The position numbers and the translations under genes are program-made. A stretch of DNA of 64,000 nucleotides from Leishmania martiniquensis. Lineage: Eukaryota; Euglenozoa; Kinetoplastea; Trypanosomatida; Trypanosomatidae. The notes under the pieces were generated by a model. That model had not been told where the DNA came from and did not search any database. It saw only the letters and a program-made list of their open reading frames with translations. The stretch lies in contig NC_090158.1 of the NCBI RefSeq assembly GCF_017916325.1, forward strand, positions 100,001-164,000, given 5' to 3'. Below are positions 10,132-20,235 of the stretch, piece by piece; position 1 is the first letter of the stretch, and each line of letters starts with the position of its first letter.

Positions 10132-11124
10132 ATGCGCTTCAAGGCAACCCTCAAGGACGCCAAGGGACTGCTTGGTGTTCTGCAGGTGTGCCGCAGTATT
10201 CAGCGCGACTGCATCATTCGCCTGCAGTCCGAGCGTGTCCGCTTCTTCTCCAACACGAGCGCCGCAGACGGAGTGCAGGTGTGGATGCGGTGCCGGTCTT
10301 CGTTCCTCTTCTCCGAAATGATCTGCGACTCCGGATACGAAGAGCACTCTATTACGTGCGAAGTACTCGACCTTGCGCAGCTTGTCCATATCGTGAAGCA
10401 GGCGGAGGCGCGTGAGCGGTCCCAGCAAGGGGTCACGCCGCATGTGCAGGTGCGCCTGGCAAAAAAGGGACGATGCCCATTGTGGCGGGTGTGCATGCAG
10501 GGGCTTTCTGGCCAGCCGGATGTAACCTTTGATGTGCCGCTGCGCATCCTCGGGGCCCGCGAAATCCAGAGCCTCTTGCCGCCACCGCTCGAGCGGGATC
10601 ATCTGCAGATTCTGGTGCCAGACATGCTAGAACTGACCACCTTCATTGACAAACTGAAGAACACGGCGGCCGACAGTGTAACCTTCTCGGCGCGCGTGCT
10701 GACGCCCCCAGCGCTGCGGCGCGGCACAGAGGATGACGTGGCCGAGGGCGGCGATGATGCTGCAGGGGTGCATGTCGGGGTGAAGCGGCCGCGCGAAAAG
10801 AATGCGATACCACTGGCGAGCCTTCGCATCTACGCCGAGCACTTTATGGCGCGATTTTCTCTCAAGTACGACGCGGTCGAACTGGTGCAACAGCCAGCGA
10901 GGGAGGACGACGGCAGTGCTGAGGACGACGGCAGGCCCGACGAAGAGGCGCGCGTGGCCACTGTCATGGTTGAGACGCGGAAGTTCGCGCGCTTTTTCTC
11001 TGCTGTGAAAGAGTTAGACCCAGTGAAGATAAGCATGTACTTGATGAACCACCGAGCACTCGTACTTAGCGTGTTCGCAATCGGTAACACAGCCATGGTC
11101 GCCTATATCCCTGCGAAAGCGTAG
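10132..11124 (+). CDS. HUS1: HUS1, subunit of the 9-1-1 DNA-damage checkpoint clamp
   Basis: 330 residues. HUS1 forms a PCNA-like ring with RAD9 and RAD1 that marks single-stranded/double-stranded DNA junctions and activates ATR-type checkpoint signalling in the nucleus. The N-terminus MRFKATLKDAKGLLGVLQVC is the conserved HUS1 start, where MRFKA is close to invariant in eukaryotes. It is followed by a clamp-like alternation of strands and helices, and the C-terminal strand (FAIGNTAMVAYIPAKA) matches the family's end. A charged, low-complexity insert (residues about 195-230 and 255-280) separates the two clamp domains, as is common in trypanosomatids. I chose the start at 10132 because residues upstream in the same frame are not HUS1-like. 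HUS1 is a known H-locus gene in Leishmania, agreeing with the neighbours. Confidence 0.92.
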   Translation: MRFKATLKDAKGLLGVLQVCRSIQRDCIIRLQSERVRFFSNTSAADGVQVWMRCRSSFLFSEMICDSGYEEHSITCEVLDLAQLVHIVKQAEARERSQQGVTPHVQVRLAKKGRCPLWRVCMQGLSGQPDVTFDVPLRILGAREIQSLLPPPLERDHLQILVPDMLELTTFIDKLKNTAADSVTFSARVLTPPALRRGTEDDVAEGGDDAAGVHVGVKRPREKNAIPLASLRIYAEHFMARFSLKYDAVELVQQPAREDDGSAEDDGRPDEEARVATVMVETRKFARFFSAVKELDPVKISMYLMNHRALVLSVFAIGNTAMVAYIPAKA

Positions 11125-11758
11125 CGAGATCAAGGTGCGGGGTGATCGAGTATACCAGTATGCGTCGGCGTGCATATGCGCCATCAGACCAGTATCTGCA
11201 CCAAGCAGGGCAGCGCTTTACTGCTACTGCTGCTTCCCTTGCAGCCTCTACCACTCGGCGTAGGCCGAGTAACTGAATCGCAGTCGAAGTCAGCAACTGT
11301 GTGCGGGGCATCGTAAGGATAGGCGGTGCTGCCGTTGCGATGAGGATGACATCCTCTGTGTGTGTGTGTGTGCACCGCTAAGGGGAAACATGGCAGCGCA
11401 CTCTACCTCTGCCATCAGTGCCGCGAACGAGTCCCCCACACCCACACGTAGAGACGCCAAGTGCTTCCGAGTGGAGCCTTTCAGCAGATTCACCTCGCAC
11501 TTTTTGTGTGTCTCTCACACACGATTTGAAGGCGTTCCACAAACTGCCACCACCGCCGGCATCCCTATCCTCGCGCGGCAAGTCAGTCGCTCATGTGTAT
11601 GCAGCTGTGACTTGGACCTCCTGTGTAAAGTGGCGCACGCCCCTGTACAATCCTCCGCTCAGTACATCGCACCTTCCGAGACGGCCTATGTGTCTCCGCA
11701 CTCATTTACTCCTCCTCCTCCCCCTTTCCTCTCTCCCCTCTCCGCTCCTCTTGCATGC

Positions 11759-11760
11759 AG
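11759..11760 (+). promoter_or_regulatory. Predicted spliced-leader acceptor AG for tryptophanyl-tRNA synthetase
   Basis: Almost 50 bases of nearly pure pyrimidine end in TTGCATGCAG. The resulting 5' UTR would be about 130 nt and would contain an ATG two bases after the splice site. Inferred from sequence only. Confidence 0.6.
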
Positions 11761-11761
11761 G

Positions 11762-11863
11762 ATGAACCGTCTCCGTCGACTTGATTGCGTCGAAACGGAG
11801 ACAGCATCCTGTCTCCATCAACCGACTTCTCTTGGAGCAGGCGCTCTCTCTCCAAGTCTGTAG
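11762..11863 (+). other. Upstream open reading frame in the tryptophanyl-tRNA synthetase leader
   Basis: ATG at 11762 opens a 33-codon frame that stops at 11863, 26 bases before the main start and out of frame with it. If the AG at 11759-11760 is used, this ATG would be the first in the mRNA and could lower translation of the synthetase. It encodes no recognisable peptide. Confidence 0.4.
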
Positions 11864-11889
11864 CGCAGCATCTCACTACGCTGTGTTTC

Positions 11890-13353
11890 ATGCGCCGCTT
11901 CAACTGCTGGCCTTGGGCTGCGCTTGCCGGTTTGTGTGCGTCCGCAGCACTGCGCAACACCCGCACGCAGGCTGGCCGAGCGCATGATCCCGGCGAACCT
12001 GGCAAAGACACTGGAGAGGATGATGCCGGTGCCGAGGATGTCATCACCCCTTGGGAAGTGGCAGCGAAGGGTCCGCAGGGCATCAACTACGATCGTGTGC
12101 TGACCACATTCAAAGCGGAGCGTGTGAACGACGCAGCACGTCGGCACATGTGCGATGCCATCGCCAAGTGCCGTGCGCGGAGCATGCTTGTAACGTCTGC
12201 CGACGCCGAGCGCGTAGCCGCCTCTAGTTCTACTGTGGCACCACCAGCAAGTGCACTGGCGCAGGCCTCCGCGTCCCCTACCGCGCCGCCACCGCCGCAA
12301 CCACTGCCGCTTCATCACTTCTTTACCCGTGACATCGCGTTCTCACACCGCGACTTACACAAGGCCCTTGCCGATATCGAGGTGTCGGTGCAGCTGGGGG
12401 AGCACTCCGTCTTTTTGTACACCGGCCGCGGTCCCAGCGCGGGGACGATGCACGTGGGCCACGCGCTTCCCTTCGTGCTCGCAAAGTACCTTCAGGATGT
12501 CTTGAGGCTCCCGCTCGTCATACAAATTACAGATGACGAAAAGTTTCTCTTTCGCGGCGTCCCCTTCGAGGGCGCTGAGGCGGAGGAGCTCATTGGCAGT
12601 AACATGAAAGACATCATCGCCTTCGGCTTTGACCCGCGCCGCACCTTCATCTTCCGCAACACGCACTACATGGGCGAGATGTACGCGACCGTGCTTCGGC
12701 TGCAGCGCAGCATGACAGGCAACGCCGTGAAGCACACGTTGGGCATCACCGACAGCGACAATGTCGGCAAGCTCGCCTTCCCTGCCACCCAGGCGGCTCC
12801 GTGCTTCAGCAGCGCGTTTCGCCGGGTTCTGCGGAGCGGTGGAAAGCGAATGCGGTGCCTCATCCCATGTGCCATTGACCAGGATCCCTTCTTCGTCCTC
12901 ACGCGCACCGCCGCGCCGCGGCTGAAGCAGCCACCGCCGGCCCTTCTTCACACAAAGTTTCTGCCGGCGCTGCAGGGACTACAGCACAAGATGAGCAGCA
13001 GCGCAGAGGACAAGGGCGTGATTACGTTACACGACACGGATAAGCAGGTGCGCAAGAAGCTGCGCCGCGCCTTCTCGGGCGGCTGCGGCACCTTAAAGCA
13101 GATGCGAGACACAGGCGCCAACCTGGAGGTGGATGTGGCCTATCAGTATCTGCGATTTTTTTGCCCGGATGATGCACTCTTCGCCGACGTGACGCAGCGT
13201 TACCGCAACGGTACGATGAACAGTGGGGAGGTGAAGGACCTGGCGGCGGACTGCATCATCCGCGAAGTGCTGCACGATTGGCGGGAGCGGCGCGCAACTG
13301 TGACCGACGATGACGTGGTGAAGTTCTGTAGTATTCGAAACATTCTTGACTGA
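11890..13353 (+). CDS. Tryptophanyl-tRNA synthetase, eukaryotic type, probably the organellar form
   Basis: 487 residues. It charges tRNA-Trp with tryptophan using ATP. Class I signatures are clear: GPSAGTMHVGH (the HIGH motif) and HKMSSS (the KMSKS motif), with the eukaryotic/archaeal TrpRS segments LVIQITDDEKFLFRG and LIPCAIDQDPFF. The first ATG in frame is 11890; earlier codons of the frame begin with TTG and are not counted. The N-terminus MRRFNCWPWAALAGLCASAALRN is basic and amphipathic/hydrophobic with Arg and few acids, like a mitochondrial presequence. Roughly 90 further residues precede the conserved core and are low complexity. Trypanosomes have two TrpRS enzymes, one cytosolic and one mitochondrial that charges the edited tRNA-Trp. 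The leader makes the mitochondrial form (TrpRS2 type) the better guess here, but targeting is inferred. Confidence 0.9.
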   Translation: MRRFNCWPWAALAGLCASAALRNTRTQAGRAHDPGEPGKDTGEDDAGAEDVITPWEVAAKGPQGINYDRVLTTFKAERVNDAARRHMCDAIAKCRARSMLVTSADAERVAASSSTVAPPASALAQASASPTAPPPPQPLPLHHFFTRDIAFSHRDLHKALADIEVSVQLGEHSVFLYTGRGPSAGTMHVGHALPFVLAKYLQDVLRLPLVIQITDDEKFLFRGVPFEGAEAEELIGSNMKDIIAFGFDPRRTFIFRNTHYMGEMYATVLRLQRSMTGNAVKHTLGITDSDNVGKLAFPATQAAPCFSSAFRRVLRSGGKRMRCLIPCAIDQDPFFVLTRTAAPRLKQPPPALLHTKFLPALQGLQHKMSSSAEDKGVITLHDTDKQVRKKLRRAFSGGCGTLKQMRDTGANLEVDVAYQYLRFFCPDDALFADVTQRYRNGTMNSGEVKDLAADCIIREVLHDWRERRATVTDDDVVKFCSIRNILD

Positions 13354-15033
13354 CCCGCGTATCGTGGGGAAGTTGGACGATCGGGGGGAAGGAGTCTGCG
13401 TGCGGCAAGTACATGTCTGAGGATCCTGCAAGGGACCTTTTCGTGCGTGGAAAACAGGTCGTGGCTCCATCGTGTCTTGGTCGCCGGCTCAGATCCGCGG
13501 CAGAGGGCAAACTGCTTTCACGAGGCGCCGCGGCGCTTCTTTCGATGCTCATGCGCTCGGGCGAGTGCAGTGGGATAAAGTTGTTCCGTGCCTGTGGGTG
13601 GTGCTCGCCCCCCTTCCCTCCCTCCCCTGGACCTCTGCGCTTCTATGAGCGTGCTGTCACAGGTCTGCAGATAGATGCGCACATTTCTTCGCTAGAACGC
13701 GCGCGCGTGCACACACACGCACCTGCGCCGTGACGGAGTCGAAGGGGGGTGAACGTCGATTGCCGCATGTGCGAACAGAAGCATGTAGTCCGCAGATGTC
13801 ATTCAATATGTTAACGCTGCGCGCAACTCTTTCCACAGATGCTGCGATTAGGAGAGCTCAGCGCGGCACAGGAAAGATGCAGGGCGTACGGCAAAACAAA
13901 GGAAAGGCACGCGATGCGAGACCGCCACATCGGCAGCGCTGTGGCCCATCTGTCTCTTTCTGCAGGGGTCGGTGCACATACGGTCACTCATCGCTGCGGC
14001 CTGACGATGGGCGGCACATGTCGAGGCCACCGCCGTGGCGGTCGGCAGGCTGAAAGAGAGAGAGACCGGGGGAACGCAGCAGCAGCAGCGCAGAAGGGAG
14101 GGTCGGGATACGCGTCAATGACACTTAGGCGGGTGACGTATTGTCGATGCGTCCTCTTCGTGTGTGCCGCTACGGATTTGTAGTCGCGCGTTGTACGCGT
14201 GCGCGCAGTCCGCCTACTGCTGCCTGCCTTCCTGCACCAATACCTCTTTCTCACTCCACACACTTACATATATATAAGCACGTGCACAAACCGTTTCGTC
14301 ATCTTCGCTGCGGGGAGGGGGATTGGCCATCCCGGCCCTTCACGGTCCGGGAGCACCTCAAGAGCACGAAACACAGAGGTGGGGGTGCGAGAGGATACGC
14401 ACAAAGGAGATCGAGGCGCTGAGAAGGCATGAACGAAAGAGGGATTGCTATTGTTCCTGTTACTTCCACCCCCCCCACACACACACACACCACACACACA
14501 CACGCACGCACGCACAACGATACTGTTGCTGCCATCGACGACACAGGAGTAGTGCAGCAGAAGCCGCAACGGCAGCAGTGTGTGCATGTGTATGTGTGTG
14601 TGGGGGGGGGGTGCGGTCACACTTTCTACGCCTGCGAGTGCTTCTCTTCTCCCCGGTGTTTCCTCCCGAGTGGGTACTTCAGGGCTTCCCCCCTGGTCAG
14701 ACTTCGTTTTCAAAGATCTCCCAAAGTGGTTCTACCCGTCCCACTCCCTTCACACCCCCTTTGCCCCTCTTCCACGCCTTTCTCGATACATTAGCACGTC
14801 TGCCACTTGTACATCTTTTCGCCTGACGACCGGGCGCTGCAAATTGTGTGTGTGTGTGTGTACGCGTGGGCCTCCGTCTGCATCGGTGCTATACGTTGTT
14901 AACGCTTTCGTCTTCTGCATCCGAGATATCGCACACGACTTGGCTGGACTGCTCAGCTGAGAGTGTATCGATCAGCGCATCGGGGCGCTGCGGCGAAGGC
15001 GGAAGCGTAACTTACCCATGGCCCTTCGCAGAG
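13354..15033 (+). other. Intergenic region upstream of the tRNA ligase-like gene
   Basis: No gene is supported. (CA)n and (GT)n tracts occur near 14475-14515, 14578-14612 and 14844-14861. A TATATATA run is at about 14267-14277. A pyrimidine-rich stretch at 14725-14787 with AG near 14791 is the best splice-acceptor candidate for the next gene. The frame of the next gene is open back to a GTG inside the (GT)n tract at 14848, but the first ATG is at 15034. Confidence 0.5.
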
Positions 15034-18000
15034 ATGCCGTCGTCTGCGCATACGCATTCTCGTGTAGGTGCGGTGTTGTCTGCGTCCAACGGCAGGGCGC
15101 GTTCTCCGCCGGCGGCCGGGCCACTTTCCGGTTTGCCTGCGGCAGAAATTCACCGAGACTTGAAGCCTCCGCCGGCGCTCTCGTTACCCACCGGCAGCAA
15201 CGCAGGCGGCAGTAACAGCCCCAAGAACAGCTCAGCGGCGGCGGTAACGGTGACGACGGCGGCTGTGTCATCGTCGCGCCACTCTCACACGGCGGCGTAC
15301 GTTGTATCGAGCATCACCGTCGCTGGCGCCACAGACGAGGAGCAGCGCCGCTGCGTGAATTCAGCGTACCACATCAGCTTTCACGGCGACCCTCGCGTGA
15401 AGTTGAAGCCTACATCGGTGGAGCTGCCAAACGGGGCACAGTTTCTCATTGTAGACCGCTTTGTCAGCGGCAATTGCGACGGCGTTTACGAGAAAAATAG
15501 AAAGATGTGGGAACACATTCCCATAGGGCAGGCGTGCGTGTTCGCTCGCACACCCCCAGCAGCGCAGCCTCTCTCACTGGGTGGGGTGGCGGAGGCGGCA
15601 TGCGTGGACGGCGAAAGCAGCAGTGCAGATATGGCAGCAGCAGCAGCTCCGTCGTGCCCCGAGAGGCTGGGCTCACCCGTCCAGGCTGCCCTAAGCTCTT
15701 CACTACCCTCGCCTCCCATTGCGCCGTCGCCGGCGAGCAGGGTAGGTAGTTGGGGCAGTCAGCCAAATCAATGGGAACCTTCGCAGCCACAGCAGCACTC
15801 CTTCCACAGTGAGTGGACGCGGGTGGCGACTGCAGTAGGACTTCACAAGATGGGGCACTGGCGCGAGGCGGCAAGCGTCTTTTCGGTTCACAAGGAGATG
15901 TCAACAACGGCGATTGCACTGGAGAAGGTAGACGGCGAGCCCGGCCGCATTGCAGCGTTTTCCTGGTTGGGAGAGCGCTACTGGGTCATCGGATGCCGCT
16001 ACCAACACATCGTGACGCGGCTCGACGTGCCTGAGGTGGATCTGATGCGATATACAGCCTCCAGCAGCAGCTCAGTGTCCACGTTGTCGTCGCCGTCTAC
16101 TGTCTCGGAAGACGTGTTCTTCTCAGCAGAGCGGTGCTCCGCTGGGCGGCCGTCTGCGTTGTCCCGCGCCAACTCCCCTATGCAAAACTCTCGTAGTGGC
16201 GTAGAGCAAAGCAGTGCCCACGGCGGCAGTGTTGCAGGTGGCGCCGCTGGTAAGTGCAGTCCCGGGGTATCTTCGGAGGCTGCCTACCTCGAACTGGTGC
16301 TTCGTATGGCACGCCTGTGGCGACGCGTGTTGGAGTCGCTACGCACCGCCACAGAGGGCGCGCCATACGAAGCAGTCCGTGTCGCAGCCGCGAGCGACAC
16401 CACCACCGCTGCCGCAAGCGCAGATGCGCTAATGGAGTTGCACACATGTGTGGCTGCCGATAATCGCAGCTTGTGTTTTGATGTCATTCTATCGGGCTGG
16501 GAGCGGCTGCAGAATTTTGTGAGTGCCCGTGACTTCCCGGCCAATAAGTCCCTGCGCAGCATCTCCACGACCGTGAATGGCCCGTCTCCCACCACCTGCG
16601 GCGCGGACTTCACTGCCTTCCCGACGCCATCGACATCCGTGACAGACGACAGCGGCGTTGTTCCCTTGTGGTTTTACGCCATCACGTGGGACGCCTCGCT
16701 CGACGAGCGCGGGTGGTGCATGGGTGTCGAGGAGGCATTTGATTTCTTTGGGCACTTTCGGCTGCCAACAGTGGCGAGATCGGCGGATGTGCATCTTGGC
16801 TCCCCCGAGTATGAGGTGCTTCGCCACTCGGTACTCTCGCGCTGCGACACAGCGGGTGCCGTGATGTATGGGTCGAGCAAAGATAAGGCAGAGAGCGGCA
16901 AGGGGGCAGTGGTGGTGCAGGTGTGGAAGTGCCGTGCCTACCCGCATTCCCTCGAGCGAGCGGTGCAGGAATACGTGGTCACCCACCGCCTGTGTGGCGA
17001 GCCGCTGCGGTGCAAAGTGAAGAAGAAAATGAGCACCCTCTCCCGTGAGACTAGGCTGTATGTGAAGGAGTGGGAACTGCATCGGCTTCCCTTCTTGCTC
17101 GACTTCGCGCTGTGGCTGCACCGCGAGAAGTGCATTACCCCGTCGACGGACCTCGCCGCACTCAAAGCCATACGTGGACGATGGCTGTCATACCAAGAGC
17201 ACTTCCAGAGGATCCTGGAGGTGCCGCCGCAGCAGCAGCGGCATCGTGCCGTTGCCCGCCAAGGGGCCACACTGTCCACCTCAGAGGTCGTGCACAGCCG
17301 CCGCCAAGCCCGCGCTGACGCCGCCGACGGTATGTGTTTCAGCGACCGCGGTGAAAGCAAAGATGGACAGGCGAAGCATAGCGATTGTGTCCTGCAGCAG
17401 CGGAGGGAGCGGGGTGATGCATCGTTGCCTGATGCCGAGGGCCTCGACTCCGTTATGCTAGTCGGTCCACAAGGCTGCGGCAAGTCCACCATGGCTCGCA
17501 TTCTCTACGCTCTCTTAGAGGAATCGGGTGCGGCACCGCGATGGCTCAACCAGGACGAGGTTGGAAACCGCTCCGCTTACTTGGCCGCGGTACGGCGCGC
17601 CGTGACGCAAGGCAGCTACAGTCATCTGCTGCTCGACAAGATGAATCTTGACGACAAGTCGCGCTCTGACTACACTGCCGTGGGCCTTAAGCCGACCCTT
17701 TTCGTCGCCTGGACACACAGCGAAGGCGCGGAGGCGGTGGCAGAGGTGTGCTACGAGAGGGTGGTGAAGCGCGGTATGTGCCATCGCACCTTTTGCCCAG
17801 AGGATGTGGCGTCGCTGCGGCCCCCGCTGTCGCTCGCGCCCTCACGCGCACCGGAGCTACGACCGGCGGCGTTGCCACTGCTGCAGGGCGACTTGTGTGG
17901 TAGTGTCAGTGTCGACACCTCCCCGGCACCGTCATCCACCGCACCTCTGTCCCCGGCCAGCACAGGCCAGTGCGGATCTTCTCCCAACGCTCCGTTTCCC

Positions 18001-18909
18001 CGTGAGCGTTTGTCGCCTTCGCCGCCGCCGTCGTCTCGGTTGCATGGGATTTTACATGCTAATGCAAGGCGCTATCAGGTGCCAATCAACGTACCGCTGG
18101 TCGAGCTGGATGTGACCTGGAGCCGTCAGAAAATGGTCACAGTTGTTTGGGAGGCTCTCCGTGTCAGAGGCACATGCGCGCTACCACCACTGGCCGAACT
18201 GCATGTAGAGGCCGCGATACAGACCGCCTACGCATATGAACAGCTGCTGGAGACGTACCCGTCCAGCGTGGCCAGCGCAGTTCTGCGTGGCCCCTCAAGC
18301 GATGTCGTGCTGGAACAATTGCGTCTTGGCCTGCCGCCACTCATCATTCCGAAGACGCAACGACTCCAGCCCACTGTTGAGGTGCTCCTTCACAACTTCT
18401 GCCAGCACCCCAGTCCGACTGCGCTGGTGCGGTACGCTGCGCAGGTGGGGTGCACTCGCCGCCTCACCGTGCAGGCCATTGTGACGAACTCAAAGGTGAC
18501 TCTGCTTTTGATGTTGGGGCCGACTGAGGCTGCCGCCGCACACTCGGCTGCCTCCACCGCAGTGGCTGAGAGCGGCGAGGAAGTGGGGCCGCGTGCGCAT
18601 GCGAGCGCAGTGCCACCTGCGCTTTACCCCGCACCATCACTAGAAAACACTGGCGGAAAGGCGGTAACGATCGAGCAAGGCGGTTCGTATGTGTCTGTCG
18701 CCACATCAGCAGAGGATCTCCGCTGCGTGGAGGAACACCCCATGCAGGAGCACTTTGCGGTGCTTGCAAAGGCCAAGGTGCCGCCGGACTACTCTGAAGC
18801 GCTTGCGCAGCGCATGCGCCATGACCCTGAGGAGGACCCTTACTGCACCGTGCAGTGGCTTTCACCGCCGCTCGAAATCGGCTTTGCCGTCACCCTCCTC
18901 TTACAATAG
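15034..18909 (+). CDS. Trl1-like tRNA ligase with RNA ligase and polynucleotide kinase domains
   Basis: 1291 residues from the first in-frame ATG. Such enzymes seal 2',3'-cyclic-phosphate and 5'-OH RNA ends, as in tRNA exon joining. The ligase module shows a candidate nucleotidyl-lysine motif EKVDG (Lys298), then FSWLGERYWVIGCR, a motif III-like FDVILSGWE, a motif IV-like strand (GAVVVQVWKCRAYP) and a Lys-rich motif V region (CKVKKK). The kinase module has the P-loop GPQGCGKST at 811-819, NQDEVG, and VVKRGMCHRTF, which resembles the RG-x-x-H-x-T signature of fungal Trl1 kinases. The C-terminal 400 residues occupy the place of the cyclic phosphodiesterase, but I cannot see a clear pair of HxT motifs. 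The N-terminal 130 residues and several inserts are Ser/Ala/Pro-rich, which makes the protein much longer than yeast Trl1 (about 830). Trypanosomatids need a ligase for their intron-containing tRNA-Tyr. Confidence 0.78.
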   Translation: MPSSAHTHSRVGAVLSASNGRARSPPAAGPLSGLPAAEIHRDLKPPPALSLPTGSNAGGSNSPKNSSAAAVTVTTAAVSSSRHSHTAAYVVSSITVAGATDEEQRRCVNSAYHISFHGDPRVKLKPTSVELPNGAQFLIVDRFVSGNCDGVYEKNRKMWEHIPIGQACVFARTPPAAQPLSLGGVAEAACVDGESSSADMAAAAAPSCPERLGSPVQAALSSSLPSPPIAPSPASRVGSWGSQPNQWEPSQPQQHSFHSEWTRVATAVGLHKMGHWREAASVFSVHKEMSTTAIALEKVDGEPGRIAAFSWLGERYWVIGCRYQHIVTRLDVPEVDLMRYTASSSSSVSTLSSPSTVSEDVFFSAERCSAGRPSALSRANSPMQNSRSGVEQSSAHGGSVAGGAAGKCSPGVSSEAAYLELVLRMARLWRRVLESLRTATEGAPYEAVRVAAASDTTTAAASADALMELHTCVAADNRSLCFDVILSGWERLQNFVSARDFPANKSLRSISTTVNGPSPTTCGADFTAFPTPSTSVTDDSGVVPLWFYAITWDASLDERGWCMGVEEAFDFFGHFRLPTVARSADVHLGSPEYEVLRHSVLSRCDTAGAVMYGSSKDKAESGKGAVVVQVWKCRAYPHSLERAVQEYVVTHRLCGEPLRCKVKKKMSTLSRETRLYVKEWELHRLPFLLDFALWLHREKCITPSTDLAALKAIRGRWLSYQEHFQRILEVPPQQQRHRAVARQGATLSTSEVVHSRRQARADAADGMCFSDRGESKDGQAKHSDCVLQQRRERGDASLPDAEGLDSVMLVGPQGCGKSTMARILYALLEESGAAPRWLNQDEVGNRSAYLAAVRRAVTQGSYSHLLLDKMNLDDKSRSDYTAVGLKPTLFVAWTHSEGAEAVAEVCYERVVKRGMCHRTFCPEDVASLRPPLSLAPSRAPELRPAALPLLQGDLCGSVSVDTSPAPSSTAPLSPASTGQCGSSPNAPFPRERLSPSPPPSSRLHGILHANARRYQVPINVPLVELDVTWSRQKMVTVVWEALRVRGTCALPPLAELHVEAAIQTAYAYEQLLETYPSSVASAVLRGPSSDVVLEQLRLGLPPLIIPKTQRLQPTVEVLLHNFCQHPSPTALVRYAAQVGCTRRLTVQAIVTNSKVTLLLMLGPTEAAAAHSAASTAVAESGEEVGPRAHASAVPPALYPAPSLENTGGKAVTIEQGGSYVSVATSAEDLRCVEEHPMQEHFAVLAKAKVPPDYSEALAQRMRHDPEEDPYCTVQWLSPPLEIGFAVTLLLQ

Positions 18910-20235
18910 AGGACGTGCGTCGCACGGGCAACGCTGTGGAGGAGAGGCGAGGCAGCAGAGAGGGGAGTGGCCGTGACCGACAACTGAGAGGGCTTTCTGC
19001 CGTCACTGCGGGCGCCCCCTCAAAGGCTGCGTGAGTGACTCCGTGCACATAATGGAGAGGCAGGGTGCGGTGGAGGGAGAGGGGGCCCCATTCGCAGACA
19101 CCTGCACGCATGTCTTTGCTTCACCGCCGCCGCAGGTCGTGCGAGCGACGAGCGCCCCATGCCGCCTCGTTTCCTGCCCTATGCCTTCTCCTGCTTCCCA
19201 TGTAGCTGCCTGAGTGTGTGTGCGTGTGTCTCTGTTGGGGGGGAGGGAGAAAATGAGGCCGGCAGACAAGAGGGCGAGCCCTTCTTACTCGCCACCTCCC
19301 CATAGGGGCCACACCACACACACTTACATGAGCCGGCCACAACCCGACATCCCCCAACCAGCCAGCCACAGCCCCACCTCGCCCGCTGCAAAGCGGGCGT
19401 GGACACGCGTTCCAGTGACGCGCCGACCCCGTCATCGGAGCACGGCCTCGGCACTCCAGCTCAGCACACACCCGCTGCCACCGTGCTGGTCGCGACACGC
19501 CTCATCCCTCGCAGCGTGGTCGAGGCCCCACACACCAGCAGGCAGTGCGCGTCACGTGAGATGCGCCCCAGTCACGTCGACGCCACGCGGGGGCTGACGG
19601 CCGGCCTCTGTAGCGATGCGTCGCTCTCACTTCTGCAAGTCGCTGGTACTCGGCCCTGCCTGCGCGACAAGTGGTGTGGCATCAGCAGGGGAGATGAGGA
19701 AGCGACGGGGGAGGCGCGCTGCCTGGCGTCGTCTCACAGAGGGCGGGGGTGGGGCACCGGAGCCCTGAGGTACCACCACAGGCGCTGGGGCGCGTGAGGA
19801 GGTCAGCCGCAGAAGGGGGGACAGGAGATGACGAAAGTCAGCGACTTTTACGTCTCCCCTTCGGAAGCACACATGTCCGCGCACAACGGCAGCGCAATGG
19901 TGCGTCTGCATCGCATTCCAAAAGCGGCAACCACTTCCTGCACAATAGCTTGACGTCGCCAATGAGACATGTCAGCCGAAGACGCGACTGCACCGCAGTT
20001 TCCGCAAGTGTGCTAGTCTCATGGAGCGCCACTGAAGCGCTTGTGGCGCCTGAAATGTTTTTTCGTGGAAGCCATGCACCCTATTCGGCTCCCTTCACTT
20101 CTCAACGTGCCGCGTCCTCCTCGTCCCCTGTCAGTCACAAACCTCAGCGCCCACACGTTTGCTGACCAAGGATACAGGTATAATCACTCCCTCCTCACAC
20201 ACACACACACAGACGCACACAGCTTGCGTCTAGCA
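18910..20235 (+). other. Intergenic region carrying the left copy of the inverted repeat
   Basis: The main content is the 505-bp repeat at 19327-19831. Purine-rich and (GT)n-rich spacer lies before it. After it, sequence with a (CA)n run at 20200-20218 leads to the next start. No gene is supported; open frames inside the repeat recur in the second copy and are part of the repeat. Confidence 0.6.
19327..19831 (-). repeat. 505-bp SIDER-like repeat, left arm of a perfect inverted pair
   Basis: This block is the reverse complement of 26071-26575. Two different reading frames of it translate to the same text as the matching frames of the other copy, and a base-by-base reading found no mismatch. 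The orientation is given relative to the right copy. Similarity starts at CATGAGCCGGCCAC and ends at GGACAGGAGATGA, and the flanks differ at once. It contains a small hairpin (GCCCGCT with AGCGGGC) near 19381-19398. The GC-rich, non-coding, degenerate-retroposon appearance and intergenic position fit the SIDER family of Leishmania; the family call is from general knowledge. Confidence 0.85.

Larger units (their letters stand above)
11125..11889 (+). other. Intergenic region and 5' leader of the tryptophanyl-tRNA synthetase gene
   Basis: The first part is a plain spacer with a (GT)n run near 11356-11371. A dense pyrimidine tract at 11706-11754 leads to AG at 11759-11760. The leader after it contains a short upstream open reading frame at 11762-11863. 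Confidence 0.55.

Noticed and set aside
14848..15033. N-terminal extension of the tRNA ligase-like protein
   Set aside because: The frame begins with GTG inside a (GT)n repeat. The first ATG is at 15034, and the extension translates the repeat as Cys/Val.
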